A stretch of 10,000 nt of DNA from Flavobacterium sp. (GTDB lineage Bacteria > Bacteroidota > Bacteroidia > Flavobacteriales > Flavobacteriaceae). A program made the position numbers and the translations under genes. The stretch covers positions 1 through 10,000 of the forward strand of contig NZ_JAIWOF010000179.1 in NCBI RefSeq assembly GCF_020217025.1. Reading direction: 5' to 3'. The notes below the pieces were generated by a model. It was not told the DNA's origin. It ran no database searches and worked only from the letters and a program-made list of their open reading frames with translations. This document shows, piece after piece, positions 1-6,210 of this stretch; position 1 is the first letter of the stretch; each line of letters starts with the position of its first letter.

Positions 1-2426
1 TAACTTCTTACATAATCAACACGTAAGAATCTGAATTTACCCCAACCTATGTTATCAAACCCAACAGTAAACTCTTGATACGGTTTCATATTGGGAATGT
101 TCAATTGGTGAAATCCTCCAATTAAATTCCATTGCAATTTATTCAACAACGGAATCTTATTCATAATATAGCCTTTAAAGTTATGTTCAATATGCGTTTC
201 CAAATACGCATCATTTGTAGAATGACTATAATAAGGTAACAAGTTAAATGCATTCAAAGAATTATTCAATAAGTTCACATGCGTTTGATTACCATTAAAA
301 TGTTTGTAATCTACAAACGAAATATTATCGGCATTAAAGAATTTACCCGCTTTAAAGCGTAAGCCAAAATCACCCTTATTTCCTATCGTTTTGTTGTAAT
401 CAATTGTAGCAGTAACAAAATCATAATGATAGTTGCTATTTGAAGCTCCAAACGCTTTTTCATAGTAAAGACTTATTACCGGATAATCATCGTTTTGAAT
501 ATTTATTTTTCCATCAGGACGCGAAATATATTTTTGACCAAAACGAATGCGTGTACCTAAACTCGCTTTCATAATATGATGCTGCTCAAACGGAACCGAA
601 GTATAATTATAAGGCTGTAGCGGATCATTTGAAAAATACAAATCATCATTTTTAATAAAAGTATGATTGGTATTATTGAATAATGCATGACGGTTTTCGT
701 ACAACACTTTTCCATTAACGAAAACACCATTGGTAACTTCTTGCCCATAATTAATTTCGGCAAATTCTTTATTATACAATTTCATGTAGTTGTTCTTAAA
801 GAATAAAGTAGCTACCGAGTTTACTATATTGCTAATCGGCTCATTTGGATTAAACTGACTAATTGCGCTTCCGCCAGTTAAACTGATGTAAGCATTATTT
901 CTATTATTAAATCGGTGATAAAAACGACCGTTCACACGAAGTCTATCTTCAGCAAAACCATAATTAAAAGTTGATGAAATAGAGGTTACTTTTCCTGTTT
1001 CTTCATTCCACTTTCTAAAAGAAAAACCGCTATCCAAATTATAACCTTGTACCGTGTTAAAACTCAACGAACCTATATTGGTAAGTCCTTGATAATTAAA
1101 ATTCCATTTTTTGAACGTGTTTTTATAGCTATACCCTGTAAATATTTTTAACAGTTTAAACTTATTTCCTTTGGCATCAATAGAATCTAAATAGACTTGC
1201 GATTTTCTAATTGTTTGAATACTATCTTTTTTAACATAATTCTTCGTTTCTTCTTCAGTTAAAGGAACCGGACGGTTTTCTTCCCAAAAAGTAACTTCCT
1301 TTTTATTGGCATTCTCAGCAAAGGTGACAATTTCTTTCCCAAAAGTTTTCTTTTCAAAAGCGTCTTTAAAGTTATAATTCGTAAAAACGTGAGTAAATTT
1401 CCCTGTAAATTTCATTCCAAAAATACCCGCTTGAAAATCCAAAGCCTGAATGTTCTTAGCCCAAATCTTATTCTCACTATTATAACTGAAATTTTGTGTC
1501 AGCTTCATAGTTTCTAAAATTGGCTGTTGCATGCGATAACCTTTGATATCTAGATTAATTCCGTAAATAGCCCAACTGTCTTCAACAATATAAATGTAAC
1601 CTTCAAAAACGGGCTCTTTATCACGCTTAGGAGTGACTAGTATTTTATTGATTAACTGGTTTTTATCATCATAAAAAGTGCTTTCTAATTTGTATTTATA
1701 ATAGTTGAAAGCATTATCAGCAATAGGAGAGACCATGTTAATTCCAAAATCAACATAATTTTCATAAAAATCATAATTGGTATTTAAAGCGGTGTTGTAG
1801 CTAAAACCGTTATCGTCTCCAGCAATTTTAGAAGCTATGATTTCTTCTTTCAAATCATCAGGTTTTTGAAACTTAATTTTAGAAACGGTTTCTGATTGGT
1901 AAAGGATACCACTTCTTGTTGAATCTAAACTACCATTTAAATCTCCATCTAAATCATTAATTTTAATACCCATAACTTTACGGGGAACATTTTTGACTCT
2001 AAAAATTCCTCGCGAATAAAAATCGGCTTCGAACTTATCCGTTTTGGCAGCATTTTTCTTTTTAGATTTAATAGCGTTTCGAATGATATCATTAGCAGGA
2101 TTTTCACCATTCATAACAACAACTTCTTTCAATTGAAAATCTTCTTCATATAAAGTAACATCAAACTCATAAGGAAAGCTAGTAATGTTTAAGACATGCT
2201 TTTGAGTTTTAAATCCCAAATACTGAAATATCAAATGTACATTCTTTTGCTCAGTAGTATTCAGTTCATATTTCCCTAATTCATTAGAAGTGGTACCTAT
2301 ATAAGTATTCTCAATATAAATATTTACAAAAGGAAGTGGATTTCCATCTTTATCTTTGACAGTTCCTTTTATTTGAGAAAACGTAAATGAGCTAACAAAC
2401 AATAGAGCAAATAAAATTTTATTCAT
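1..2426 (-). CDS. DUF5686 family outer-membrane protein with carboxypeptidase-regulatory-like domain (3' end outside window)
   Basis: An open frame of 808 codons runs leftward from the ATG at 2424-2426 to the window edge without a stop; codon triplets checked at the far end remain in frame. It begins with a signal peptide (MNKILFALLFVSSFTFSQ), followed at about residues 19-100 by a CarboxypepD_reg-like beta-sandwich (IKGTVKDKDGNPLPFVNIYI, then GTTSNELGKYEL). The rest is a long, aromatic- and Asn-rich region typical of DUF5686, ending in alternating beta strands that suggest an outer-membrane barrel. Family members are usually a little over 800 residues, so probably only a short C-terminus is missing. 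It is not a standard TonB-dependent receptor, because no plug domain is visible. The molecular function of the family is not established. It lies 45 nt after aroQ on the same strand with no terminator between them, so co-transcription is possible. No TAnnTTTG box precedes it. Confidence 0.88.
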   Translation of the reverse strand, partial: MNKILFALLFVSSFTFSQIKGTVKDKDGNPLPFVNIYIENTYIGTTSNELGKYELNTTEQKNVHLIFQYLGFKTQKHVLNITSFPYEFDVTLYEEDFQLKEVVVMNGENPANDIIRNAIKSKKKNAAKTDKFEADFYSRGIFRVKNVPRKVMGIKINDLDGDLNGSLDSTRSGILYQSETVSKIKFQKPDDLKEEIIASKIAGDDNGFSYNTALNTNYDFYENYVDFGINMVSPIADNAFNYYKYKLESTFYDDKNQLINKILVTPKRDKEPVFEGYIYIVEDSWAIYGINLDIKGYRMQQPILETMKLTQNFSYNSENKIWAKNIQALDFQAGIFGMKFTGKFTHVFTNYNFKDAFEKKTFGKEIVTFAENANKKEVTFWEENRPVPLTEEETKNYVKKDSIQTIRKSQVYLDSIDAKGNKFKLLKIFTGYSYKNTFKKWNFNYQGLTNIGSLSFNTVQGYNLDSGFSFRKWNEETGKVTSISSTFNYGFAEDRLRVNGRFYHRFNNRNNAYISLTGGSAISQFNPNEPISNIVNSVATLFFKNNYMKLYNKEFAEINYGQEVTNGVFVNGKVLYENRHALFNNTNHTFIKNDDLYFSNDPLQPYNYTSVPFEQHHIMKASLGTRIRFGQKYISRPDGKINIQNDDYPVISLYYEKAFGASNSNYHYDFVTATIDYNKTIGNKGDFGLRFKAGKFFNADNISFVDYKHFNGNQTHVNLLNNSLNAFNLLPYYSHSTNDAYLETHIEHNFKGYIMNKIPLLNKLQWNLIGGFHQLNIPNMKPYQEFTVGFDNIGWGKFRFLRVDYVRS

Positions 2427-2445
2427 AGGAGTTTTATTTTTATAG

Positions 2446-2457
2446 ACGAATATTCGT
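2446..2457. promoter_or_regulatory. 12-bp perfect palindrome upstream of the DUF5686 gene
   Basis: ACGAATATTCGT is a perfect palindrome in the 45-nt gap between the aroQ stop and the DUF5686 start, centred about 25 nt before that ATG. It has no loop, so it would make a poor RNA hairpin and reads better as a possible protein-binding site. No known regulator is recognised. Confidence 0.3.
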
Positions 2458-2471
2458 TTAAAAAGGTTGTA

Positions 2472-2885
2472 TTATATAAAAGATTTTATAGCTAGTTCAT
2501 AACTCTGCAGTCCAAAACCAATAATAATACCTTTAGCGTTTGCTGAAATATAAGATTGATGGCGGAAAGACTCTCTAGAAAATGTATTGGAAATGTGAAC
2601 TTCTATAACAGGAGTTGTAATAGCTTTAACAGCATCTCCAATTCCAATAGAAGTATGCGTGTAAGCTCCCGCATTCAAGACAATACCATCATAAGTAAAA
2701 CCTGCTTCTTGAATTTTAGAAATAATTTCCCCTTCAATATTACTCTGAAAATACTCTAACGTTACATTTGGAAACTGAATTTGTAATTTTTTAAAATACG
2801 TTTCAAAAGTTTCATTGCCATAAACTTCAGGTTCTCGTTTTCCTAATAAGTTAAGATTAGGGCCGTTTATAATGATAATTTTCAT
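2472..2885 (-). CDS. aroQ: 3-dehydroquinate dehydratase, type II
   Basis: This cytoplasmic enzyme of the shikimate pathway dehydrates 3-dehydroquinate to 3-dehydroshikimate. The 137-residue length is normal for the dodecameric type II family. The signature is clear: IIIINGPNLNLLGKREPEVYG at residues 3-23 carries the catalytic loop residues R17 and Y22. QSNIEGE lies at 47-53, LNAGAYTHTS at 70-79 supplies N71 and H77, and EVHISNTFSRESFRHQS at 95-111 supplies H97 and R108. All residues expected for catalysis are present. The start is the family N-terminus and no extension is possible in a meaningful frame. The ATG lies about 25 nt beyond the terminator of the upstream barrel gene, so the promoter must be compressed into or overlap that terminator; TATTTTTA at 2900-2907 matches TAnnTTTG except for the last base. 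The DUF5686 gene follows on the same strand. Confidence 0.97.
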   Translation of the reverse strand: MKIIIINGPNLNLLGKREPEVYGNETFETYFKKLQIQFPNVTLEYFQSNIEGEIISKIQEAGFTYDGIVLNAGAYTHTSIGIGDAVKAITTPVIEVHISNTFSRESFRHQSYISANAKGIIIGFGLQSYELAIKSFI

Positions 2886-2906
2886 GTGGATTGTTTTTGT
2901 AAAAAT

Positions 2907-2936
2907 AAAAAAACCATTCCTTTTGAGAATGGTTTT
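2907..2936 (-). terminator. Rho-independent terminator of the leftward barrel gene
   Basis: AAACCATTC (2911-2919) pairs with GAATGGTTT (2927-2935), with an extra A-T pair at 2910/2936 and a 7-nt loop. In the leftward direction the stem runs into a T-tract (complement of 2907-2913). It lies 25 nt beyond the stop of the 2961-3515 gene and just before aroQ, so it separates the two units. Confidence 0.8.
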
Positions 2937-2960
2937 AGTAAAATATTGTGAATTTTAGTA

Positions 2961-3515
2961 TTAAAACATATAACCCACAGAAAATTGAATAACCGAGTTC
3001 TTTACGTCTGCATCTTTTTTGGCTTCTGTTAAACCTGCTACGTATCGTCCTGAAACAAATAAGCCATCAGTTATTTTATAACTCAAGCCGCCAGCTAGAC
3101 CGAAGTCAAAAGAATTGGTGTCGTTTGTATCCACTTCATTGCGTTCACTAACTAAAACGGAAGCTTGCGGCCCTAGTTCTAAGCTCAATTTGTTTGAAGT
3201 TAAATAAAATTTAGCAAGTAAAGGTAATGATAAATAACCCAATTCATTTTTAATCTGATCACCAAAACCTTTTAATTCGGAGCCTTGTGTAGAATAAAGT
3301 AATTCAGGTTGAATGGCAAAGTTTTCAAATACTTTTAATTCTACTACTAATCCAGCATGATAACTAGTGATGGTTTTAAAATCTACACCTGATATTTCTC
3401 CACCAGTGTAATTAGCAAAGTTTACACCACCTTTTAAACCAAATTTTAGCATTTGAGCTTGAGATAAACCAGTTCCTAGAACTAGTAAAATCAATGTTGC
3501 AATTGTTCTTTTCAT
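2961..3515 (-). CDS. Small outer-membrane beta-barrel protein ('porin family', PF13568-like)
   Basis: The 184-residue protein begins with a signal peptide (MKRTIATLILLVLGTGLSQA, probable cleavage before Q21). The mature part is a chain of short amphipathic beta strands rich in Gly and aromatic residues and ends in ...SVGYMF, a terminal Phe as expected for outer-membrane insertion. GLKGGVNFANYTGG near the mature N-terminus, then FAIQPELLYSTQGSEL, LGYLSLPLLAKFYL and LELGPQASVLVSER, follow the usual order of the OMP_b-brl_2 family. The same landmarks occur in the protein encoded at 4581-5165 (LNYITLPANANWHF, LNFGPSFSLLTSAK), so the two are paralogues. No enzyme motif or specific ligand can be assigned. 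It is a single-gene unit with its own terminator. No TAnnTTTG promoter is visible upstream, but a short GC-rich hairpin (3536-3551) lies in the leader. Confidence 0.85.
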   Translation of the reverse strand: MKRTIATLILLVLGTGLSQAQMLKFGLKGGVNFANYTGGEISGVDFKTITSYHAGLVVELKVFENFAIQPELLYSTQGSELKGFGDQIKNELGYLSLPLLAKFYLTSNKLSLELGPQASVLVSERNEVDTNDTNSFDFGLAGGLSYKITDGLFVSGRYVAGLTEAKKDADVKNSVIQFSVGYMF

Positions 3516-3725
3516 ATTAAAATGTTTTAATTGGTAACGCTCTCGGGCGCTTTTTATTGTTTTTATCGATGAAATGCAGTTTTTATCGTTTTTTGGAAGT
3601 TGTTGATTTTTAATGTATTATATTTTTTTTGATTTCTTTAGCACCTTTATTTTTCATTAAAAAAACTTTAATTTTTTAGTTTTTTTAAATCTCAAGTGGT
3701 TGATTATGAGCTTTTTTAATTTTAC

Positions 3726-3766
3726 TTGTTAATAAAATTGTTAATAACATAACAAATTTTGTTATT
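3726..3766. repeat. TTGTTA-type repeat cluster with a 17-bp palindrome, possible operator
   Basis: TTGTTAATAA occurs exactly twice, at 3726-3735 and 3738-3747, a 12-bp period. It is followed by a perfect 8+1+8 palindrome, ATAACAAA-T-TTTGTTAT (3749-3765). The cluster ends about 20 bp before the -7 box of the gene at 3821, so it overlaps or flanks the -33 region. This is the usual place for an activator or repressor site, although AT-rich DNA generates such motifs by chance more easily. Confidence 0.4.
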
Positions 3767-3784
3767 TTGTATAAAAAAATGCTA

Positions 3785-3792
3785 TAAATTTG
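3785..3792 (+). promoter_or_regulatory. Promoter -7 box (TAAATTTG) of the barrel gene at 3821
   Basis: TAAATTTG fits the Bacteroidota housekeeping consensus TAnnTTTG exactly. TTG triplets lie upstream at 3767-3769 (15-nt spacing) and 3759-3761 (23-nt spacing). Transcription would begin near 3797, giving a leader of about 22 nt that is A/T-rich and lacks a Shine-Dalgarno sequence, as usual in this phylum. Confidence 0.65.
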
Positions 3793-3820
3793 CCCTATTA
3801 ACTTTAAATTTAAACTAAAC

Positions 3821-4429
3821 ATGAAAAAAGTTTTATTATCTGCTGTAGCATTATTGGCTTTCGGTTTTGCTAACGCACAAGAAGAAGCAAAGACTTTCGG
3901 TTTTGCTCAAGGAGACATCTTTGTTGAAGGTAACTTAGGTTTTTCTTCAACTAATGACAAAAATACTGAAGTAAAAACTAATGGTTTTCAATTTAATCCA
4001 GCAGCTGGATATTTTGTAACTGAAAAATTTGCTGTAGGTGTTGAATTAATGGTTGGTTCTTCTAAAGAAGAAGTTGCTGGAACTGACACAGAAAAAAATT
4101 CTAACTTTGGTGCTGGAGTTTTTGCTCGTTATTATTTCTTAGATTTAGGAGCTAGATTTAAAACTTATGCACAAGCAGGTTTTGCTTTTGGTACTGAAAA
4201 AGAAACAGTTTCTGATTACAAAGCTAATGGTTTTGGAATGGGTGCTGGTTTAGGAATTCAATATTTTGTTACTCCTAAAATTGCTATTAACTTTGGTTTA
4301 TCAGATGTATTATCTTATTCATCTTACAAAGCTGACGGTGGAAAAGCTCAAACTGCATTTACAGGTAATGTAAATGTTTTCAACAACTTTTTCTCAACTG
4401 CTCAATTTGGTTTAACTTACAAATTATAA
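3821..4429 (+). CDS. Outer-membrane beta-barrel protein (OMP_b-brl / PF13505-like)
   Basis: The 202-residue protein has a clear signal peptide (MKKVLLSAVALLAFGFANA, cleavage before Q20). The mature part of about 183 residues alternates hydrophobic/aromatic strands with polar turns: GDIFVEGNLGFSS, FNPAAGYFVTEKFAVGVEL, FGAGVFARYYF, FKTYAQAGFAFG, GMGAGLGIQYFVTPKIAINF, and a closing AQFGLTYKL. It contains no cysteine and no recognisable catalytic motif, so it is best read as a small 8-10-strand outer-membrane barrel of unknown ligand. Its signal peptide is nearly the same as that of the next gene, but its mature part does not share that gene's PF13568-type landmarks. A perfect TAnnTTTG box, a possible upstream operator and a strong UUCG terminator make it a monocistronic, probably highly expressed gene. 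Confidence 0.85.
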   Translation: MKKVLLSAVALLAFGFANAQEEAKTFGFAQGDIFVEGNLGFSSTNDKNTEVKTNGFQFNPAAGYFVTEKFAVGVELMVGSSKEEVAGTDTEKNSNFGAGVFARYYFLDLGARFKTYAQAGFAFGTEKETVSDYKANGFGMGAGLGIQYFVTPKIAINFGLSDVLSYSSYKADGGKAQTAFTGNVNVFNNFFSTAQFGLTYKL

Positions 4430-4451
4430 TATTTGTAAAAACAAATAAGTT

Positions 4452-4480
4452 AAAAATCCCGCTTCGGCGGGATTTTTTTT
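4452..4480 (+). terminator. Strong terminator with UUCG tetraloop
   Basis: AAAAATCCCGC (4452-4462) pairs perfectly with GCGGGATTTTT (4467-4477) around a TTCG loop, followed by more T residues to 4480. The C(UUCG)G loop is exceptionally stable. It lies 22 nt after the stop of the 3821-4429 gene. Confidence 0.95.
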
Positions 4481-4546
4481 GTTTAATAATTAAAAATAAT
4501 TTAATAACCAAGAGTATTTACGTATTAAATTTCTTTCTTTTTTGAA

Positions 4547-4554
4547 TACATTTG
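4547..4554 (+). promoter_or_regulatory. Promoter -7 box (TACATTTG) of the barrel gene at 4581
   Basis: TACATTTG matches TAnnTTTG exactly and lies 26 nt before the ATG, predicting a leader of about 20 nt. No clear TTG is present at the -33 position; only T-rich sequence occupies it. The same octamer is used in front of xerD. Confidence 0.55.
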
Positions 4555-4580
4555 AACTTTAAATTATTTAATCTATAAAA

Positions 4581-5165
4581 ATGAAAAAAATTTTATTATC
4601 TATTGTAGCTATTTTAGCTTTCAGTTTTGCAAATGCACAGTCTAGAGAGAAAGGTGCAATTGAGTTAATTCCTCAAATTGGTTATTCAAGTGCTAACTAC
4701 TATGGTGAAGAGAGTTTAGCTTCTAATACGCTTTCTGGAGTTTCTTTTGGTGTGGGAGCAGATTATTTTTTTAATGACAGATGGAGTTTACGTTCGGGTT
4801 TACATTATCAAAAAATGGGTGCTAAAGGTTCTGGAGGTTATGAAGAAAAATTAAATTATATCACCCTGCCAGCTAATGCAAATTGGCATTTTGGTTCTAC
4901 AAGAAAATGGAATTTAAATTTTGGACCAAGTTTTAGTTTGTTAACGTCTGCAAAAAATAATGATGGAGATATTAAAAAATACATTAATTCTTTTCAAATT
5001 GGATTAGCATATGGAATTGGATATAAAATTGAAGTAAATGAAAAATTCAGTATTTTAATTGATTTACAAGGGATTTCTGGACTTAATGAAGTTTATAAAG
5101 ATAGTGATTTCACAATTAAAAATGCTTACAGTTCAATTAATGTTGGTGGCGTTTTTAAATTATAA
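4581..5165 (+). CDS. Small outer-membrane beta-barrel protein ('porin family', PF13568-like)
   Basis: The 194-residue protein has the signal peptide MKKILLSIVAILAFSFANA (cleavage before Q20), identical at 16 of the first 20 positions to the preceding gene product. Its mature region belongs with the leftward gene at 2961-3515: GVGADYFFNDRWSLRSGLHY, LNYITLPANANWHFG, LNFGPSFSLLTSAK, FQIGLAYGIGYKIEVNEKFSI, and a C-terminal strand ending INVGGVFKL. This is the usual layout of the OMP_b-brl_2 family, whose ligands are generally unknown. It is flanked by its own TAnnTTTG promoter and its own UUCG terminator, so it appears monocistronic. The ORF is intact and its composition resembles its neighbours. 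Confidence 0.85.
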   Translation: MKKILLSIVAILAFSFANAQSREKGAIELIPQIGYSSANYYGEESLASNTLSGVSFGVGADYFFNDRWSLRSGLHYQKMGAKGSGGYEEKLNYITLPANANWHFGSTRKWNLNFGPSFSLLTSAKNNDGDIKKYINSFQIGLAYGIGYKIEVNEKFSILIDLQGISGLNEVYKDSDFTIKNAYSSINVGGVFKL

Positions 5166-5183
5166 ATTTGTTTTAAAAATTTC

Positions 5184-5209
5184 AAATCCCGCTTCGGCGG
5201 GATTTTTTT
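5184..5209 (+). terminator. Second UUCG terminator, near-copy of the one at 4452
   Basis: AAATCCCGC (5184-5192) pairs with GCGGGATTT (5197-5205) around TTCG, followed by T residues to 5209. The core is identical to the terminator at 4452-4480. The T-tract also occupies the -33 region of the predicted xerD promoter. Confidence 0.95.
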
Positions 5210-5225
5210 ATTACATCAAATTGCT

Positions 5226-5233
5226 TACATTTG
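5226..5233 (+). promoter_or_regulatory. Promoter -7 box (TACATTTG) of xerD, predicting a leaderless mRNA
   Basis: TACATTTG matches TAnnTTTG exactly, and its last base is only 4 nt before the xerD ATG at 5238. With normal geometry transcription would start at or within a base or two of the A of ATG. The -33 region falls in the T-tract of the preceding terminator and contains no TTG, so the call rests on the -7 box and position. Confidence 0.5.
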
Positions 5234-5237
5234 ATAC

Positions 5238-6137
5238 ATGAGTACATGGCAATCGTATATTAAAGAGTTTCAAAATTATCTGCGATTAGAGCGTGGTCTT
5301 TCTAAAAATACCATTGAGAATTATACTTTTGATATTGAAAAGTTGGTTCTTTTCTTGCATCAACATGATATTAAGGTTTCTCCCATTCAAATCACAGAAG
5401 AAACTGTCCAACAATTTATTTATGAAATTTCCTCAAAAGTAAATGCACGAAGCCAGTCACGAATAATTTCTGGTTTAAAAAGCTTCTTTAATTATTTAGT
5501 ATTTGAAGATTATCGTAACGACACTCCTTTAGAATTGATAGAAGTGCCTAAAACAGGTCGTAAATTACCTGATACTTTAGCAACAGAGGAAATTGATGCC
5601 TTGATTAACGCCATTGATTTATCCACTCCAGAAGGAGAACGTAACAAAGCCATGTTAGAAACGCTATACAGTTGTGGCTTGCGTGTGTCAGAATTGGTAG
5701 GTTTGAAAATTTCAGACTTGTTTTTTGAAGAAGGTTTTATTAAAATCACAGGAAAAGGAAATAAACAACGTTTTGTTCCTGTAGGTGGTACAACAATAAA
5801 ATACATTAATACTTATTTAAATATGATTCGGGTGCATTATCCGGTTCAAAAAGGGCATGAGGATACGCTTTTTTTGAATAGGAGAGGGAGGCAATTAACG
5901 CGCGCCATGGTTTTTACGATTATTAAAGATTTAGCCTTAAAAATCAATCTAAATAAAACAATCAGTCCACATACATTCCGACATTCTTTTGCAACGCATT
6001 TATTAGAAAATGGCGCCGATTTACGTTCGATACAATTAATGCTCGGACACGAATCCATTACAACAACCGAAGTATATGTGCATTTGGATAGAAAATTTCT
6101 TTCCGAAGTTATGAATAATTATCATCCTAGAAAGTAG
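5238..6137 (+). CDS. xerD: Site-specific tyrosine recombinase XerD
   Basis: The 299-residue protein has the normal length of a Xer recombinase, which resolves chromosome dimers at dif before division. The N-terminal SAM-like core-binding domain spans about residues 1-90 (FQNYLRLERGLSKNTIENY at 11-29). The catalytic domain contains the full tyrosine-recombinase set: R149 in SCGLRVSELVGL, K173 in ITGKGNKQRFVP, H245 and R248 in PHTFRHSFATHLLENGADLR, H271 in MLGHESITTTEVY, and the nucleophile Y280. The C-terminus VHLDRKFLSEVMNNYHPR is typical of the chromosomal XerC/XerD type, not of integrases. Choosing XerD over XerC rests on overall likeness and on genomic memory that Bacteroidota xerD often lies divergent from aroQ. 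The ATG is the family start. The gene ends at a bidirectional terminator shared with rny. Confidence 0.93.
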   Translation: MSTWQSYIKEFQNYLRLERGLSKNTIENYTFDIEKLVLFLHQHDIKVSPIQITEETVQQFIYEISSKVNARSQSRIISGLKSFFNYLVFEDYRNDTPLELIEVPKTGRKLPDTLATEEIDALINAIDLSTPEGERNKAMLETLYSCGLRVSELVGLKISDLFFEEGFIKITGKGNKQRFVPVGGTTIKYINTYLNMIRVHYPVQKGHEDTLFLNRRGRQLTRAMVFTIIKDLALKINLNKTISPHTFRHSFATHLLENGADLRSIQLMLGHESITTTEVYVHLDRKFLSEVMNNYHPRK

Positions 6138-6157
6138 TATAGAGTAATTGATAAATA

Positions 6158-6192
6158 AAAAAACCGTGTTAAAATGATTAACACGGTTTTTT
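6158..6192. terminator. Bidirectional terminator between xerD and rny
   Basis: AAAAAACCGTGTTAA (6158-6172) pairs without mismatch over 15 bp with TTAACACGGTTTTTT (6178-6192) around a 5-nt loop (AATGA). It has an A-tract on one side and a T-tract on the other, so it can end both convergent transcripts (xerD stop 6137, rny stop 6211). Confidence 0.95.
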
Positions 6193-6210
6193 ACTTTTGG
6201 CTAATGCCTA

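Larger units (their letters stand above)
3516..3820. other. AT-rich divergent intergenic region (305 bases)
   Basis: This spacer separates two divergently transcribed barrel genes and holds no credible ORF. On the leftward side, TTAAAATGTTTTAA (3517-3530) is a small inverted repeat next to the start codon, and 3536-3551 is a GC-rich potential hairpin. The middle (about 3600-3720) is mostly T- and A-tracts. The right end has the repeat/palindrome cluster at 3726-3766 and the promoter at 3785-3792. Confidence 0.8.

Noticed and set aside
569..763. Leftward 64-codon open frame
   Set aside because: It lies in another frame inside the intact DUF5686 coding sequence and has no promoter or recognisable content.
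3659..3686. AT-only hairpin AAAAAAACT / AGTTTTTTT in the divergent spacer
   Set aside because: There is one G-C pair in nine, no gene ends nearby, and such pairings are expected in A- and T-tract DNA; not called as a terminator.
4452..5209. CRISPR or transposon interpretation of the repeated TTCG hairpins
   Set aside because: There are only two copies, each directly behind a stop codon and followed by a T-tract, with no array, transposase or target-site duplication; they are terminators.
5059..5241. Rightward 60-codon open frame overlapping the end of the 4581 gene, the terminator and the xerD start
   Set aside because: It runs through a strong terminator, is out of frame with an intact barrel gene, and its protein looks random.
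5510..5806. Leftward 98-codon open frame inside xerD
   Set aside because: It is antisense to conserved catalytic-domain codons of xerD; the translation resembles no family and has no upstream signal.
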